NCBI GenBank assembly: GCA_016860845.1
Contig: BOKF01000045.1
Location: forward strand, 1 to 64,000
Length of the DNA: 64,000 bases
DNA from: Chloroflexota bacterium
Lineage (GTDB): Bacteria; Chloroflexota; Anaerolineae; 4572-78; J111
Direction: 5' to 3'
The stretch's first letter is position 1. Every line of letters starts with the position of its first letter. Shown here in pieces: positions 54,292-63,900 of the stretch. The position numbers and the translations under genes are program-made. A model generated the notes under the pieces. It was not told where the DNA came from and ran no database searches. It worked only from the letters and a program-made list of their open reading frames with translations.

Positions 54292-56630
54292 TGAACGAAA
54301 TTGATACCATTCTTGATGCTTATAACGCCAATACCTTGCGAGAAATGGCCGAAGCCGCCGGTCTAATCGGCAAGAAAGGTAAGAAACCCCAAAAAGCCGA
54401 ACTCTCGGCGCTGCTGCGCCAGCACTATTTTACCGAGGCGCGGGTACAAGCCTCGCTAGCCCAGCTTAACGAGCGCGAGCGGGCCGTGCTCAACCGTCTG
54501 CTGCTGCGCGGGGGTCAGACTCCGAGTCGCAGTTTCCAGCGGGAACTCCTCCGGGCCGGATTAGTTACTTCAGCGCCGGAGCCGGAAAAGCCCAAGACAC
54601 CCTACTACTATTATCATTCCGACGTACCCTATGCCAACGGCTACGCCGGCAGCCCGCACCGAACCGACTCCAAGATATTTGAAGATGTCATTGCCCGGCT
54701 GACCTACTTTGGTTTGGTGTTCAGCCAATACCCCAGCCTCAATTCCGCCGGCAACGCCTTCAAACTGCAATTCCACCCGGCGGCGACTCTTTACATTCCC
54801 CGGACCATCCGGCACTACCTGCCGGAACCGGAGCCGCTACCCCTCAACACCGAGGCCTGGCAGCCAGCCCGCGTCCAGCATGGTGAGTCCACCCTGCTGC
54901 TGCGCGATCTATACCTTTACTGGGATTTTTTGCGCCGCAATGAAGTGACGCTCAATCAAAACGGCAGGGTTGGCAAGCGCTGGCTCAAGGCCATCAACGA
55001 CATTTTGCTGGTCTCCGATCCGGCGCTGGAAGCCTCCCGCCGGGAAGAAGACACTACCCGGCTGCTGCTGCTCCGCCAGTTGCTCGAAGCGCTCAAGTTG
55101 GCTCATGCGGATAAAGGCGCGCTGCGACCTACCAGCTGGAATGCGGTGGAGATTGCCAAGTTTTGGGGTTGGTCGCATCTTGAGCAGGTGAGCGCCTGCC
55201 TGGAAGCATGGCCCAAACTCAGCAACGTAAAGGAGCTGGGGGATGAAGCTTCTACCTACCAGCCGCCTTACAACCAGGCCCGGCAGTTTGTGCTGGATGA
55301 ACTGAAAACGGTACCGGCTCACGCCTGGCTGAAGCTGGAAGAGTTCCTGGAACAGCTCCGCAATAAAAACCCCGATTTTCTTTTTTACGAACGCAGCAAA
55401 GTTGAGGCGTATCGCGGCAGTTGGTATTACAGCAGCTACGGCGGCAATTATTACGGCGACCCCAAACAGGTCATCAAAAAATTCGATGACCTGGAAGAAC
55501 GCTTTGTCAATGCCGTACTGAGCGGTTTTTTATACCAGCTTGGCCTGATTGAGTTTGGCTTTAACCAGGCTGAACCGCCGGCCCCTGGCCAGGAGGATAC
55601 ATGGCGCGCATTCGGGTTGACCCCTACTGGTCGGGCACTTCTCAACGAATCAAATCCGTCGCCCAGCGATACGGAAATAGGCCGGATTGTGGTGCAGCCC
55701 AATTTTCAAGTAATGGCCATTGGACCCGTTTCGCTGGCCGCGCTGGCTCAACTGGACTTATTTGCTGATCGAGAGCAGGCAGACCGGGGCGCTTTCCAAT
55801 ACCGGCTGTCACGGGAGTCGATTTACCGCGCCCAACAGTTGGGGTTGGCCGTAGACCAGGTCATCGAATTTCTGACCAAGACCAGCGCCGTGGAACTTCC
55901 TCAAAATGTGCGTCGCTCCCTGGACGAGTGGGCGGCCCATCACGAGCGGATTGTCTTCCGCACCGGGGTCAGCCTGCTCCAGGCCGCCAGCCCTGACCTG
56001 CTGGCTGGCTTGATGGAGCAGCCGCCCAGCGGCAGATACCTGGCCCGCTCGCTCACCCCCGAAATCGCCCTGATCAAAAAAGGGCAGCAGACCAGGCTGG
56101 TGTCCGGGCTAATCCACCAGAATATCTTTCCGGCGGTATCCGGGGCGCGGCCCGAAGCCGCCGATAACAGCGTTATTGTCGGTGCTGATGGAACCATCCG
56201 GCCCATCCACGCCGTGCCCAGCCTGCATCTGCGGGGCCGGCTCACCAAACTGGCCGAGGATCTGCCTGACGGTACCTGGCAGTTGACTCCCGCTTCAATC
56301 CGCCGGGCCGGGGGCAGCCGGAACAAGGTACTCAGTCTGCTGGAGGAACTGCGTAAGCTGAACCGGGGGACACTTCCAGCGGGGCTGCTGGATCAAATCA
56401 AAGCCTGGGGAGGTTACTACGGTGACGCTGCGGTTGAAACCCTGACCCTGATCGAATTCCGCGATCAGACTACGCTCGCCGAGTTGCTTGACCGGGAAGA
56501 GATCCAAGCCTACCTGACTCCCTTCCCGGCAGGTAATCGAGCCCTAGCGCTTGTATCCACTAACAAATTGGCCGACCTGAAAGAGACCTTGGCTCGTCTA
56601 GGTGTTCAGGTTAAAGAGGGATTGCGGTAA
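54288..56630 (+). CDS. XPB-N-like protein, subunit 3
   Basis: The 780-aa protein starts with a SAP-like segment (ANTLREMAEAAGLIGKKGKK, KAELSALLRQHY) and a basic KKGKK patch, followed by a helical region with several winged-helix-like repeats. The module at about 465-640 reads IVVQPNFQVMAIGPVSLAAL, AFQYRLSRESIYRAQQLGLA, VIEFLTKTSAVELPQNVRRS and LDEWAAHHERI. This is the clearest Helicase_C_3 match of the three. Unlike the other two it continues about 140 residues past the module. A Tyr-rich loop (YYYYHSDVPYANGYAGSPHR) is unusual. It starts inside the stop of the SWIM gene. Confidence 0.82.
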   Translation: MMNEIDTILDAYNANTLREMAEAAGLIGKKGKKPQKAELSALLRQHYFTEARVQASLAQLNERERAVLNRLLLRGGQTPSRSFQRELLRAGLVTSAPEPEKPKTPYYYYHSDVPYANGYAGSPHRTDSKIFEDVIARLTYFGLVFSQYPSLNSAGNAFKLQFHPAATLYIPRTIRHYLPEPEPLPLNTEAWQPARVQHGESTLLLRDLYLYWDFLRRNEVTLNQNGRVGKRWLKAINDILLVSDPALEASRREEDTTRLLLLRQLLEALKLAHADKGALRPTSWNAVEIAKFWGWSHLEQVSACLEAWPKLSNVKELGDEASTYQPPYNQARQFVLDELKTVPAHAWLKLEEFLEQLRNKNPDFLFYERSKVEAYRGSWYYSSYGGNYYGDPKQVIKKFDDLEERFVNAVLSGFLYQLGLIEFGFNQAEPPAPGQEDTWRAFGLTPTGRALLNESNPSPSDTEIGRIVVQPNFQVMAIGPVSLAALAQLDLFADREQADRGAFQYRLSRESIYRAQQLGLAVDQVIEFLTKTSAVELPQNVRRSLDEWAAHHERIVFRTGVSLLQAASPDLLAGLMEQPPSGRYLARSLTPEIALIKKGQQTRLVSGLIHQNIFPAVSGARPEAADNSVIVGADGTIRPIHAVPSLHLRGRLTKLAEDLPDGTWQLTPASIRRAGGSRNKVLSLLEELRKLNRGTLPAGLLDQIKAWGGYYGDAAVETLTLIEFRDQTTLAELLDREEIQAYLTPFPAGNRALALVSTNKLADLKETLARLGVQVKEGLR

Positions 56631-56702
56631 GAAAATGGCTTATTTTAGGTTCAGAACGACCTTAAGTTTCTCATCATTGGGGCGTGACAAACGTGCTAAA
56701 AG

Positions 56703-56870
56703 CTCTCCCGAGGCATCCAAGTCTTACACCCCTGGAAATAAACCAGGGGTTTGCTTTTCAAAAACATAAAAAAAAGAGGCCGAATTTATTGATAATTCGG
56801 CCTCTTTTTGCTTTTCCGGAGCGATTTTTGAGGTCAAAACACGCCTCAACCTGACCCGTCTATGAGGTGT
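56703..56870 (+). repeat. Direct repeat copy B: tRNA-Leu 3' fragment plus downstream DNA (attR-like)
   Basis: 56703-56749 is identical to 45342-45388 and includes the last 13 nt of tRNA-Leu without the rest of the gene. Similarity continues with substitutions to about 56870 and includes a hairpin terminator (56771-56809) closing transcripts from the XPB-N-like genes. The remainder of the 377-bp spacer to 57007 shows no gene. Confidence 0.8.
56771..56809 (+). terminator. Terminator hairpin, inverted copy
   Basis: The 39-nt hairpin has a 16-nt stem (AAAAAGAGGCCGAATT), a 7-nt loop and a T5 end. It differs from the reverse complement of 45409-45447 at one position only, and from its direct strand at eight. 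Confidence 0.82.
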
Positions 56871-57007
56871 GGCTGAACCGCTACTCCCAATTAAACCGGT
56901 GGTTAAGGCATTGCCCCTTTCTAGCCTCGTTTGACCATTTATGTTAAAATGGAGAAAAGCTTTCAAAATTTTACCCATTCCCTCTCTCAAAAAGAAAGGT
57001 AACGGCT

Positions 57008-59857
57008 ATGTTTGGCCTAGATACGCAAATCGAGCGCCGCCGCCAGCGCGCCACCGAAGATATTGCCGCCATTGTCAACCGCGGCCAGCACCCTGTTTAC
57101 AGTCCCTTTGAAGTTACCTCCCAATCCAAACAAACCTACCGCGTCCAAATTCGCTCCCTGACCGACCTGCTCAATAGCTGCACCTGCGCCGACTACAAAA
57201 CCAACCTGCTGGGGACTTGCAAACATATCGAAGCGGTGCTGCTGCACCTGCGCGAAAACCTGGGCGAGCAGTGGGACAAGATAGCGGCCGAAAAGCCGCC
57301 GGTAGCCCAAATTTTTCTGCACCACGCCCAGGAAACCACCATCCGGATCACCCTGCCCCTGCCCGGCCCTCCGGCCCTGAGCACACTGCTCAAACGTTAC
57401 TTCGACGCCGACGGTCTCCTGACCGGCTCGCCGCTCAAGACTCTGCCCGCTCTGCTCCAGGAACTCGCTGCCCTGCCGGCCCGCCAGCGCAACTCCATCC
57501 AAGTCACACCCGAAGTCGAGCAGCACCTGGGCCGCCTCCAGGACATCGAAGCCATCCAGCGCCAGAAAGAGTGGTTTCGGGAGCAAACCGAACAGGGCCA
57601 TCGCTCCTTCAACCTGCTCTCCACCCCCCTCTACGGCTACCAGCAGGAAGGCGCGATGCACCTGGCCTTTGGCCGCCGGACTATGCTGGCCGACGATATG
57701 GGCCTGGGTAAAACGGTCCAGGCCATCGCCGCCACCAGCTTATTGCACCAATTACGCGACATTCAACGGGTGCTGGTCGTCTGTCCGGCCTCGCTCAAAC
57801 ACCAATGGGCGCGAGAAATCCGCCGCTTCACCTCCTTCTCGGCCAACATCATCGAGGGCGGCCTGCGCGACCGCCGCAACGCCTATCAAAATCCGGCCTT
57901 CTTCTCCATCATCAATTACGAAGTCGCCCTGCGCGATGAAGACGAGCTACGCCGGCTGCGGCCCGACCTCATCATCCTGGACGAAGCCCAACGCATCAAA
58001 AACTGGCGCACCAAAACCGCCGACGCGGTCAAACGGCTACGCAGTCCTTATGCCTTTGTGTTGACCGGCACGCCCCTGGAGAACCGGCTGGACGAACTGT
58101 ACAGCATCTTTCAATTCATTGACCCGGCCATCCTCGGCCCGCTGTGGCGCTTCAACCAGCGCTTTTTCCAGGTCGAGCGCAAATCACCCACCTCCAGCTC
58201 CTACAAAGTGCTGGGCTACAAAAACCTCGACGAACTGCGCCGCCTCATCTCGCCTTACGTGCTGCGCCGGGTGCGCGATGAAGTGCTGCACGACCTGCCC
58301 GACCGCATTGACAACAACTTCTTTGTGCCGATGACCGATCCCCAGTGGAAAGCCTACGAAGAGTTCCGCTACACCGTCGCCCAACTCATCGCCAAAGCGC
58401 AGCGTCGCCCGTTGACTCCCCAGGAGCATAAAATCTTGCTGGGCGCGCTGGTCAAAATGCGCCTCATTTGCAATGCCCTGGCCCTGCACGACCCTGACCT
58501 GACGCCCAAAGAGCGCGAAAAAACGTCGCCCAAACTGCAAGAACTGGCCGATATTCTGGACGATGAAGTGGCTAACAACGGCCACAAAGCCATCCTCTTC
58601 AGCCAGTGGACCAACATGCTTCACCTGACCTACCCGGTCCTGGATCGGCTCAACCTGGGCCACGTCACCCTCAGCGGCGACGTGCCGACCCCCAAACGCG
58701 GCGCACTGATCGAGCGTTTTCTCAACGACGACAAGTGCAAAGTCTTCCTCTCCACCGACGCCGGTGGGGTGGGCCTTAACCTGCAAGCGGCCAGCCTGGT
58801 GGTCAACCTGGATTTGCCCTGGAACCCGGCGGTGCTGGACCAGCGCATCGCCCGCGCCCACCGTCACGGCCAGTTGCACACGGTCAACGTGATTAACCTG
58901 ATTGCCAAAGACACCATCGAGGAGCGCATCCTCGATACCCTGGCGACCAAGCGCAACGTTTTTGCCGGCGTTTTCGGCAGCGAGGAAGCGCCGGGCGAGA
59001 TCACCTTTTTCGATACCGGCCAGAGCTTGCTGCAAAAGATTGACGAAATGCTCGGCGCGCCGCCGCCCGAAGTCAAGCTTGACCTGGCGCCCAAAGCCGC
59101 GCCTGAGCCGGAAGCCGCACCCGCGCCCACCCTGCGCGGCCTGGCCGACCGGCTGGTGGCCCAGTTCCCCGGACGCATTATGCTGGTCCGCCGCACCGCT
59201 CCTTTACCCGGCTCATCCGCCGACGGCAATATTTTGGTGGTGGTAGACCGGTCCCCCACCGAACTGCGGCCTCAGATCGAAAAGATTATCACCGAGCATT
59301 TTGGCGACACAGCCTCGCCGCCCGGTCTGCACCTCATGGAGCCGGAAAGCTATCGCGCCCTGGTCGCCCTGACCGGCGGCGCAGTAGAGCAGGCCGGCGA
59401 TGCCGAGGGCTACCGCGCCCCTTCACTACCCGCCCCGGCCGCCCGCGCCGCCGACACCCAAAAGCTGCAAAAAGCGCGGGCTGGCTTCGACACGGCCAAC
59501 AAGCGGCTGCAACTGGCCCGTGTGGTCTTGCAAGGCGGCTTCCCCGAAGAGGTGCTGCGGCCTATCCACCAAGCCCTCGGCTGGGCGCTGACCGCTCACC
59601 TGGCCCTGCTCAAAGAGCGCGAACCAGGCCCTGACCTTCCTTCAGCCCGGCTGGTGCAGGCCGAACTGGTCGAAACAAAGCGCCTCGACGCCGCCCTGGC
59701 CGCTCGCCTGGCCCAGGTCCGCGAGTTGACCACGCCTCCCGGCCCGGACGAAGAGGAAGCCCCACCCCCCTCCCTCGAAACCGCCGAAGGGTTAATCGAA
59801 ACGGTGCAGGATTTAGTGAATAAGGGCTACGAGTTGGTGGCACAGGCCGGGTTGTAA
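57008..59857 (+). CDS. SWIM-domain SNF2-family DNA translocase
   Basis: The 949-aa protein has an N-terminal SWIM motif CTCADYKTNLLGTCKHI (C58-x-C60, C71-x-H73). The SNF2 motor has Walker A DDMGLGKTVQAIAA (about residue 230), DEAQRIKNW (about 324), LTGTPLENRLDELYSIFQFI, ILFSQWTNML, STDAGGVGLNLQAASLVVNL and the arginine finger QRIARAHRHGQ. A roughly 250-residue Pro/Ala-rich C-terminal extension (700-949) is not recognised. Such RapA/HepA-like motors remodel protein-DNA complexes. It starts just outside the tRNA-derived repeat, with AAAGG before the ATG, and heads a tight unit of four genes ending in the AddB-like gene. Confidence 0.93.
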   Translation: MFGLDTQIERRRQRATEDIAAIVNRGQHPVYSPFEVTSQSKQTYRVQIRSLTDLLNSCTCADYKTNLLGTCKHIEAVLLHLRENLGEQWDKIAAEKPPVAQIFLHHAQETTIRITLPLPGPPALSTLLKRYFDADGLLTGSPLKTLPALLQELAALPARQRNSIQVTPEVEQHLGRLQDIEAIQRQKEWFREQTEQGHRSFNLLSTPLYGYQQEGAMHLAFGRRTMLADDMGLGKTVQAIAATSLLHQLRDIQRVLVVCPASLKHQWAREIRRFTSFSANIIEGGLRDRRNAYQNPAFFSIINYEVALRDEDELRRLRPDLIILDEAQRIKNWRTKTADAVKRLRSPYAFVLTGTPLENRLDELYSIFQFIDPAILGPLWRFNQRFFQVERKSPTSSSYKVLGYKNLDELRRLISPYVLRRVRDEVLHDLPDRIDNNFFVPMTDPQWKAYEEFRYTVAQLIAKAQRRPLTPQEHKILLGALVKMRLICNALALHDPDLTPKEREKTSPKLQELADILDDEVANNGHKAILFSQWTNMLHLTYPVLDRLNLGHVTLSGDVPTPKRGALIERFLNDDKCKVFLSTDAGGVGLNLQAASLVVNLDLPWNPAVLDQRIARAHRHGQLHTVNVINLIAKDTIEERILDTLATKRNVFAGVFGSEEAPGEITFFDTGQSLLQKIDEMLGAPPPEVKLDLAPKAAPEPEAAPAPTLRGLADRLVAQFPGRIMLVRRTAPLPGSSADGNILVVVDRSPTELRPQIEKIITEHFGDTASPPGLHLMEPESYRALVALTGGAVEQAGDAEGYRAPSLPAPAARAADTQKLQKARAGFDTANKRLQLARVVLQGGFPEEVLRPIHQALGWALTAHLALLKEREPGPDLPSARLVQAELVETKRLDAALAARLAQVRELTTPPGPDEEEAPPPSLETAEGLIETVQDLVNKGYELVAQAGL

Positions 59858-59858
59858 G

Positions 59859-60512
59859 ATGAATTTTCCCTCCTCATCTGTTGAAACAAGAGTAGCTGCC
59901 CAGCGGCGAATGCTTTTGGAAATTGCTCGACGGCGAGCCAAGCCGGGTACTGGTAGCGCAATTAGCCTGTTGGAGCAGCGAATGGCAGTACAGAAGTGGC
60001 CGGATCTTTCACCCATTTTAAAAGACATACCTTGGGCTGTCATTGGCGGCGTGGCCACGCGGGCTTACATGCCCGAACGAGCTACGCAAGATTTAGGTAT
60101 TTTAATAGCCAGCTCAGACTCCAAGAAAGCCCGCAGGCGGTTATTGTCGGCTGGTTTCGTTTATCAGCAAGACCTGGCCATTGGCGGTGGCGCCTGGCAG
60201 ACCCCAGAGGCTCAATCATTGGATGTGGTTGAGACTGACGCCTCCTGGTTCTCAGAGGCTCTGAAACAACTCCAAACAGATCCTCAAGGGTTACCGGTAC
60301 TTTCTCTGCCATATTTGGTCTTGCTTAAGTTTCAGGCGAGTCGGCTTCAAGATTTAGCCGATATATCTCGTATGTTAGGTTTGGCTTCCGAAGAGGATCG
60401 GCAGACTACACGTCAAATCTTTGTTAAGTGGCAACCTGACGAATTAGAGGATTTGGAAAGCCTAATCACCCTGGGAGACCTAGAATTAGGCCGAGACTTA
60501 TCCCAGGGATAA
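59859..60512 (+). CDS. Nucleotidyltransferase-like (AbiEii/MNT-type) protein with altered active site
   Basis: The 217-aa protein contains WAVIGGVATRAYMPERATQDLGILI. This aligns with the nucleotidyltransferase signature GG.A.......R.T.D(I/L)D but has Gly where the second catalytic Asp is expected. The rest (SLPYLVLLKFQASRLQDLADI, KWQPDELEDLESLI) fits the AbiEii/minimal-nucleotidyltransferase C-terminal helices. Loss of one carboxylate suggests it binds but does not transfer nucleotides, or uses another residue. It begins 1 bp after the SNF2 stop, so they are translated together. Confidence 0.65.
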   Translation: MNFPSSSVETRVAAQRRMLLEIARRRAKPGTGSAISLLEQRMAVQKWPDLSPILKDIPWAVIGGVATRAYMPERATQDLGILIASSDSKKARRRLLSAGFVYQQDLAIGGGAWQTPEAQSLDVVETDASWFSEALKQLQTDPQGLPVLSLPYLVLLKFQASRLQDLADISRMLGLASEEDRQTTRQIFVKWQPDELEDLESLITLGDLELGRDLSQG

Positions 60513-60600
60513 AGTACAAAAACTGTTGTGGTATGAAGGCCAGGAGCTAACTTGCATACGGGTAAAGTCGCTATCCCCGGCAACCAACCAGGGCAAGGAT

Positions 60601-60981
60601 ATGATTGATAATTACGCCGAAGCGATGGCTCTAATTGAGAAGATGAAAGCCCAACTGCCTATGCCCGCCTACCCGACTGAAGCAGTTGTTCATTCATTAC
60701 GCCAGGGCAGCCCCAATATTACCACCAAGCAAGAGCTGCAAATTCAAGATGTTTTATATTTGGGTGATGATGGGGGGATTGCCTGTGCAATTTATCTACC
60801 TGAGAAAAAAGTCGTTACCATAACCTCGTTAACTCACCTTACGATCCCGGCCGGTCATCCTCTAGAGCCAGAGATCAAGGCCTACCAGGCCAAACGCACC
60901 CAAAAATTAGCCAAAATAAATGAACCGCGCCGGCCCGTTCGAATGACCATCAAGCCGCGCAAAAAACGCAAAAAGCGTTAA
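60601..60981 (+). CDS. Small protein with basic C-terminal tail
   Basis: The 126-aa protein starts at ATG 60601 (AAGG just before), giving MIDNYAEAMALIEKMKAQLP and then a compact alpha/beta region (LQIQDVLYLGDDGGIACAIY, VVTITSLTHLTI). It ends in a very basic tail (RMTIKPRKKRKKR) suited to nucleic-acid binding. A frame from 60526 adds 25 residues with no support. I do not know the family. It lies eight bases before the AddB-like gene. Confidence 0.6.
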   Translation: MIDNYAEAMALIEKMKAQLPMPAYPTEAVVHSLRQGSPNITTKQELQIQDVLYLGDDGGIACAIYLPEKKVVTITSLTHLTIPAGHPLEPEIKAYQAKRTQKLAKINEPRRPVRMTIKPRKKRKKR

Positions 60982-60989
60982 GTACTCCG

Positions 60990-63900
60990 ATGGCTACCCA
61001 TCTTTTTCTGGCCCCCGCCGGCCACGGCAAAACTGCTTATGTGCTGGAGTGTATCCGCCAGGCCCGCACGGCTGACCCGCTTGCCCCCATCACCGTCATT
61101 CTGCCCAACCAACCCCAGGTAGACGCCTTTCGCCGCCGCTTAAGCGACAGCGGTGGTGCATTGGGGGTGAGCCTGGGCACATTTTACAGCCTTTACGCCG
61201 AAGTGCTGGCCTGGGCCGGCCAGCCGGAGCCGCGCCTGCCGGAGCCGGTACAGTATCGCCTCTTGCGCAGCCTTGTGATGCGCCTGACTGATGAAGGCCG
61301 CCTGTCCTACTATGCTCCGCTAAACGACAAACCCGGTTTTGTGACCGCGCTGCGGGTCTTGATCGAAGAACTCAAGCGCGCCCGTATCCGCCGCGATGAT
61401 TTCCGGCAGGCCGTTCACAGCCTGCCCCGGCGCGATCCCCGCCTGCTGGAATTGGCTGAGGTTTACGGGGCTTACCAGGATTGGCTGCTGGATAACGGCT
61501 GGGTAGACCTCGAAGGCCAGGGTTGGCTGGCCGCCCTGGCCCTGGAGCGCCAGCCCCATTTGGGCCGCCATCTGCACCTGCTGATCGTAGATGGCTTTGA
61601 CGAGTTCAACCCCACCCAGTTAGAAGTCCTCAAATTCCTCTCTCAACGCGCTGCCGAGACCATCATTACCCTGACGGGTGAGCAGAGGAACAGAGGAACA
61701 GAGGAGCGGGGGACTGCCAGCGCGGAGCGCCAGGCGCGGGGAGCCAGGGAGAAACCACCTGACGACCTTCCTTCATCCTTCATCCTTCATCCTTCATCCT
61801 TCTTTATCTCCCGCCCTGTCCTCCGCCGCTTCACCCGCGCCTTGCAGGCTGTCAGCCAGGCGCTGAGTATCGAGCCGGAACCCTTACCCCACCCTGCTCC
61901 TTCAGATGTTGACCCACTCCTGGCCTACCTGGAAGCTAACTTATTTGAAGTATCCGTCAAAACTCTGGCTTCTGGCAGTAAATCTCAACCCCCGTCTACC
62001 GTCTACCGTCTACCGTCTACCGTCACCTTCGTCGAAACCCAAAACCGCGCCGAAGAAGCCCGGGCCGCGCTGCGCTGGCTCAAAACCTGCCTGGTCCGCG
62101 ATGGACTGCAACCCAACGAAGTGGCCCTCATCGCCCGCGATCTGACTGTCTATCGTCCTTTCATCGAAGAAACCGCCGCCGAATTTGGCCTGACCCTGTA
62201 CTGGCGTGAAGGCTTGAGTTTAGGCGCCAATCCGGCAATTGCCGCCCTGGTATCGCTGCTGGCCTTGCCCCTCAAAGCCGGCGCCGACGGCAACTGGTCA
62301 CGCCGCCCGCTTATTGACGCCTGGCGCAGCCCCTACTTCGAGAACCTGATCCCCGGTCTCACCCCCGCCGCTGCCGACCACCTCGACGTGGTGGCCCGGC
62401 AGGGCCTGGTGATGCAGGGGCTTGACCAGTGGCGGGAAGCGCTGCGCGTTCAAACGTTGAAACGTTCAAACGTTGAAACGTTCACTGACGAAGATTTCCC
62501 ACCCCCCGATCACCTGACCCCGGCGGAGGCCGCAGCCCTGCAAACCACCTTCGAAGCCTTTGTGGCCCACCTGACCCCGCCCCCGCGAGCCACGCTGCGC
62601 GACTTCGCCGCCTTTGTGGAAAACCTCATCGGCGACGACCCCGAATTAGAGAAGGATGAAGGCGGAAGTCGGAAGGATGAAGAATTGCCCCCCGACGATT
62701 CTCTTCTCTCCCCTGCCCCCCCGCTCCCCCGCTCCTCTACTCTCCCCGGTCTCGTCCATCGTGTCCGGGCCGCGCCAGGCTCCCGGTCTCGTGACCTGGC
62801 TGCCCTGCGCGCCTTCAAAGATGTGCTCCGGGGCCTGGTCCTGACCGGGTCGTTCTTTGAAATCCCAAAACAAACCCTTCGACAAGGCTCACCTGTGCCC
62901 CAGGTGCAGGCAGGACAGGCCGCCGGGAGCGAGTTGATAACTTACGAACTCTTCTACGCCGAATTGGCCGGGGCGGTCGAAGGGGCCATATATTACCTGC
63001 CCCCGCCCGAACCGCTTCAGGCCGCCATCCCGGTGCTGTCGGTGGTGAACGCGCGTGGCCTGTCTTTTCGGGCCGTGGCCCTCATCGGCCTGGCCGAAGG
63101 CGATTTTCCGCGGGCCGAACGGGAAGATATTTTTTTACGTGAAGAAGATCGTTCGGCCCTGCGCCAGGCCGGCCTGACCGATCTGGAGACGCGGCTGCGC
63201 GGCGATGAGATTAGCTTGTTTTACCAGGCCGTGACCCGCGCCCGCGAAAAGTTACTGCTCTGCCGTCCCTACCTGGCCGACGATGGGCAGACCTGGGAAC
63301 CCTCACCCTATTGGGCCGAAGTGCGCCGGCTGGCCCCAGACGCGCCGGTGCAGCACTTGCGCCCGGAAGACCCCCTGCCCTGGAGTGAAGTAGCCTCACC
63401 GCCGGAATTGGCCGGGGCGCTGGCCCTGCTCGGCCTGGCGGATTTTGAGCTGCCACCGCACTGGTCAAGTCAGGCGACAATCCGGCTGTGGCATGGAGCG
63501 ACGGTGCTCCGGACCAGGTTGGCTGTCGAGCCGGACAGTCTTTTTGAGGGCGATTTGTCCGATCTGGCGGACCAGTTGGCAGTGGTTTACGGTCCCGACC
63601 ACGTTTGGAGCGCCAGCCGCCTGGAAGCTTACGGTATTTGCCCGCACCATTTTTGGCTGGGCCAGGACCTGGCCCTGGAAGCGCGCCTGCCGCCGGCGGA
63701 GGGCTATGATGTTTTTATCCTGGGCAGCATGTATCACGAAATTCTGGAAGAGGTCTACCGGCAGACCGGCGCGCAGGCCGACGGCGAGCATTTGCTGGCT
63801 CTCCTGCCAGGCGTGGCCCAAAAGGTTTTTGACGAAGGGCCGCGAGCCTATGGTTTCCGTCCCACCGCCCTGTGGCAGATGCAGCGGCGCGAGTTGGAGC

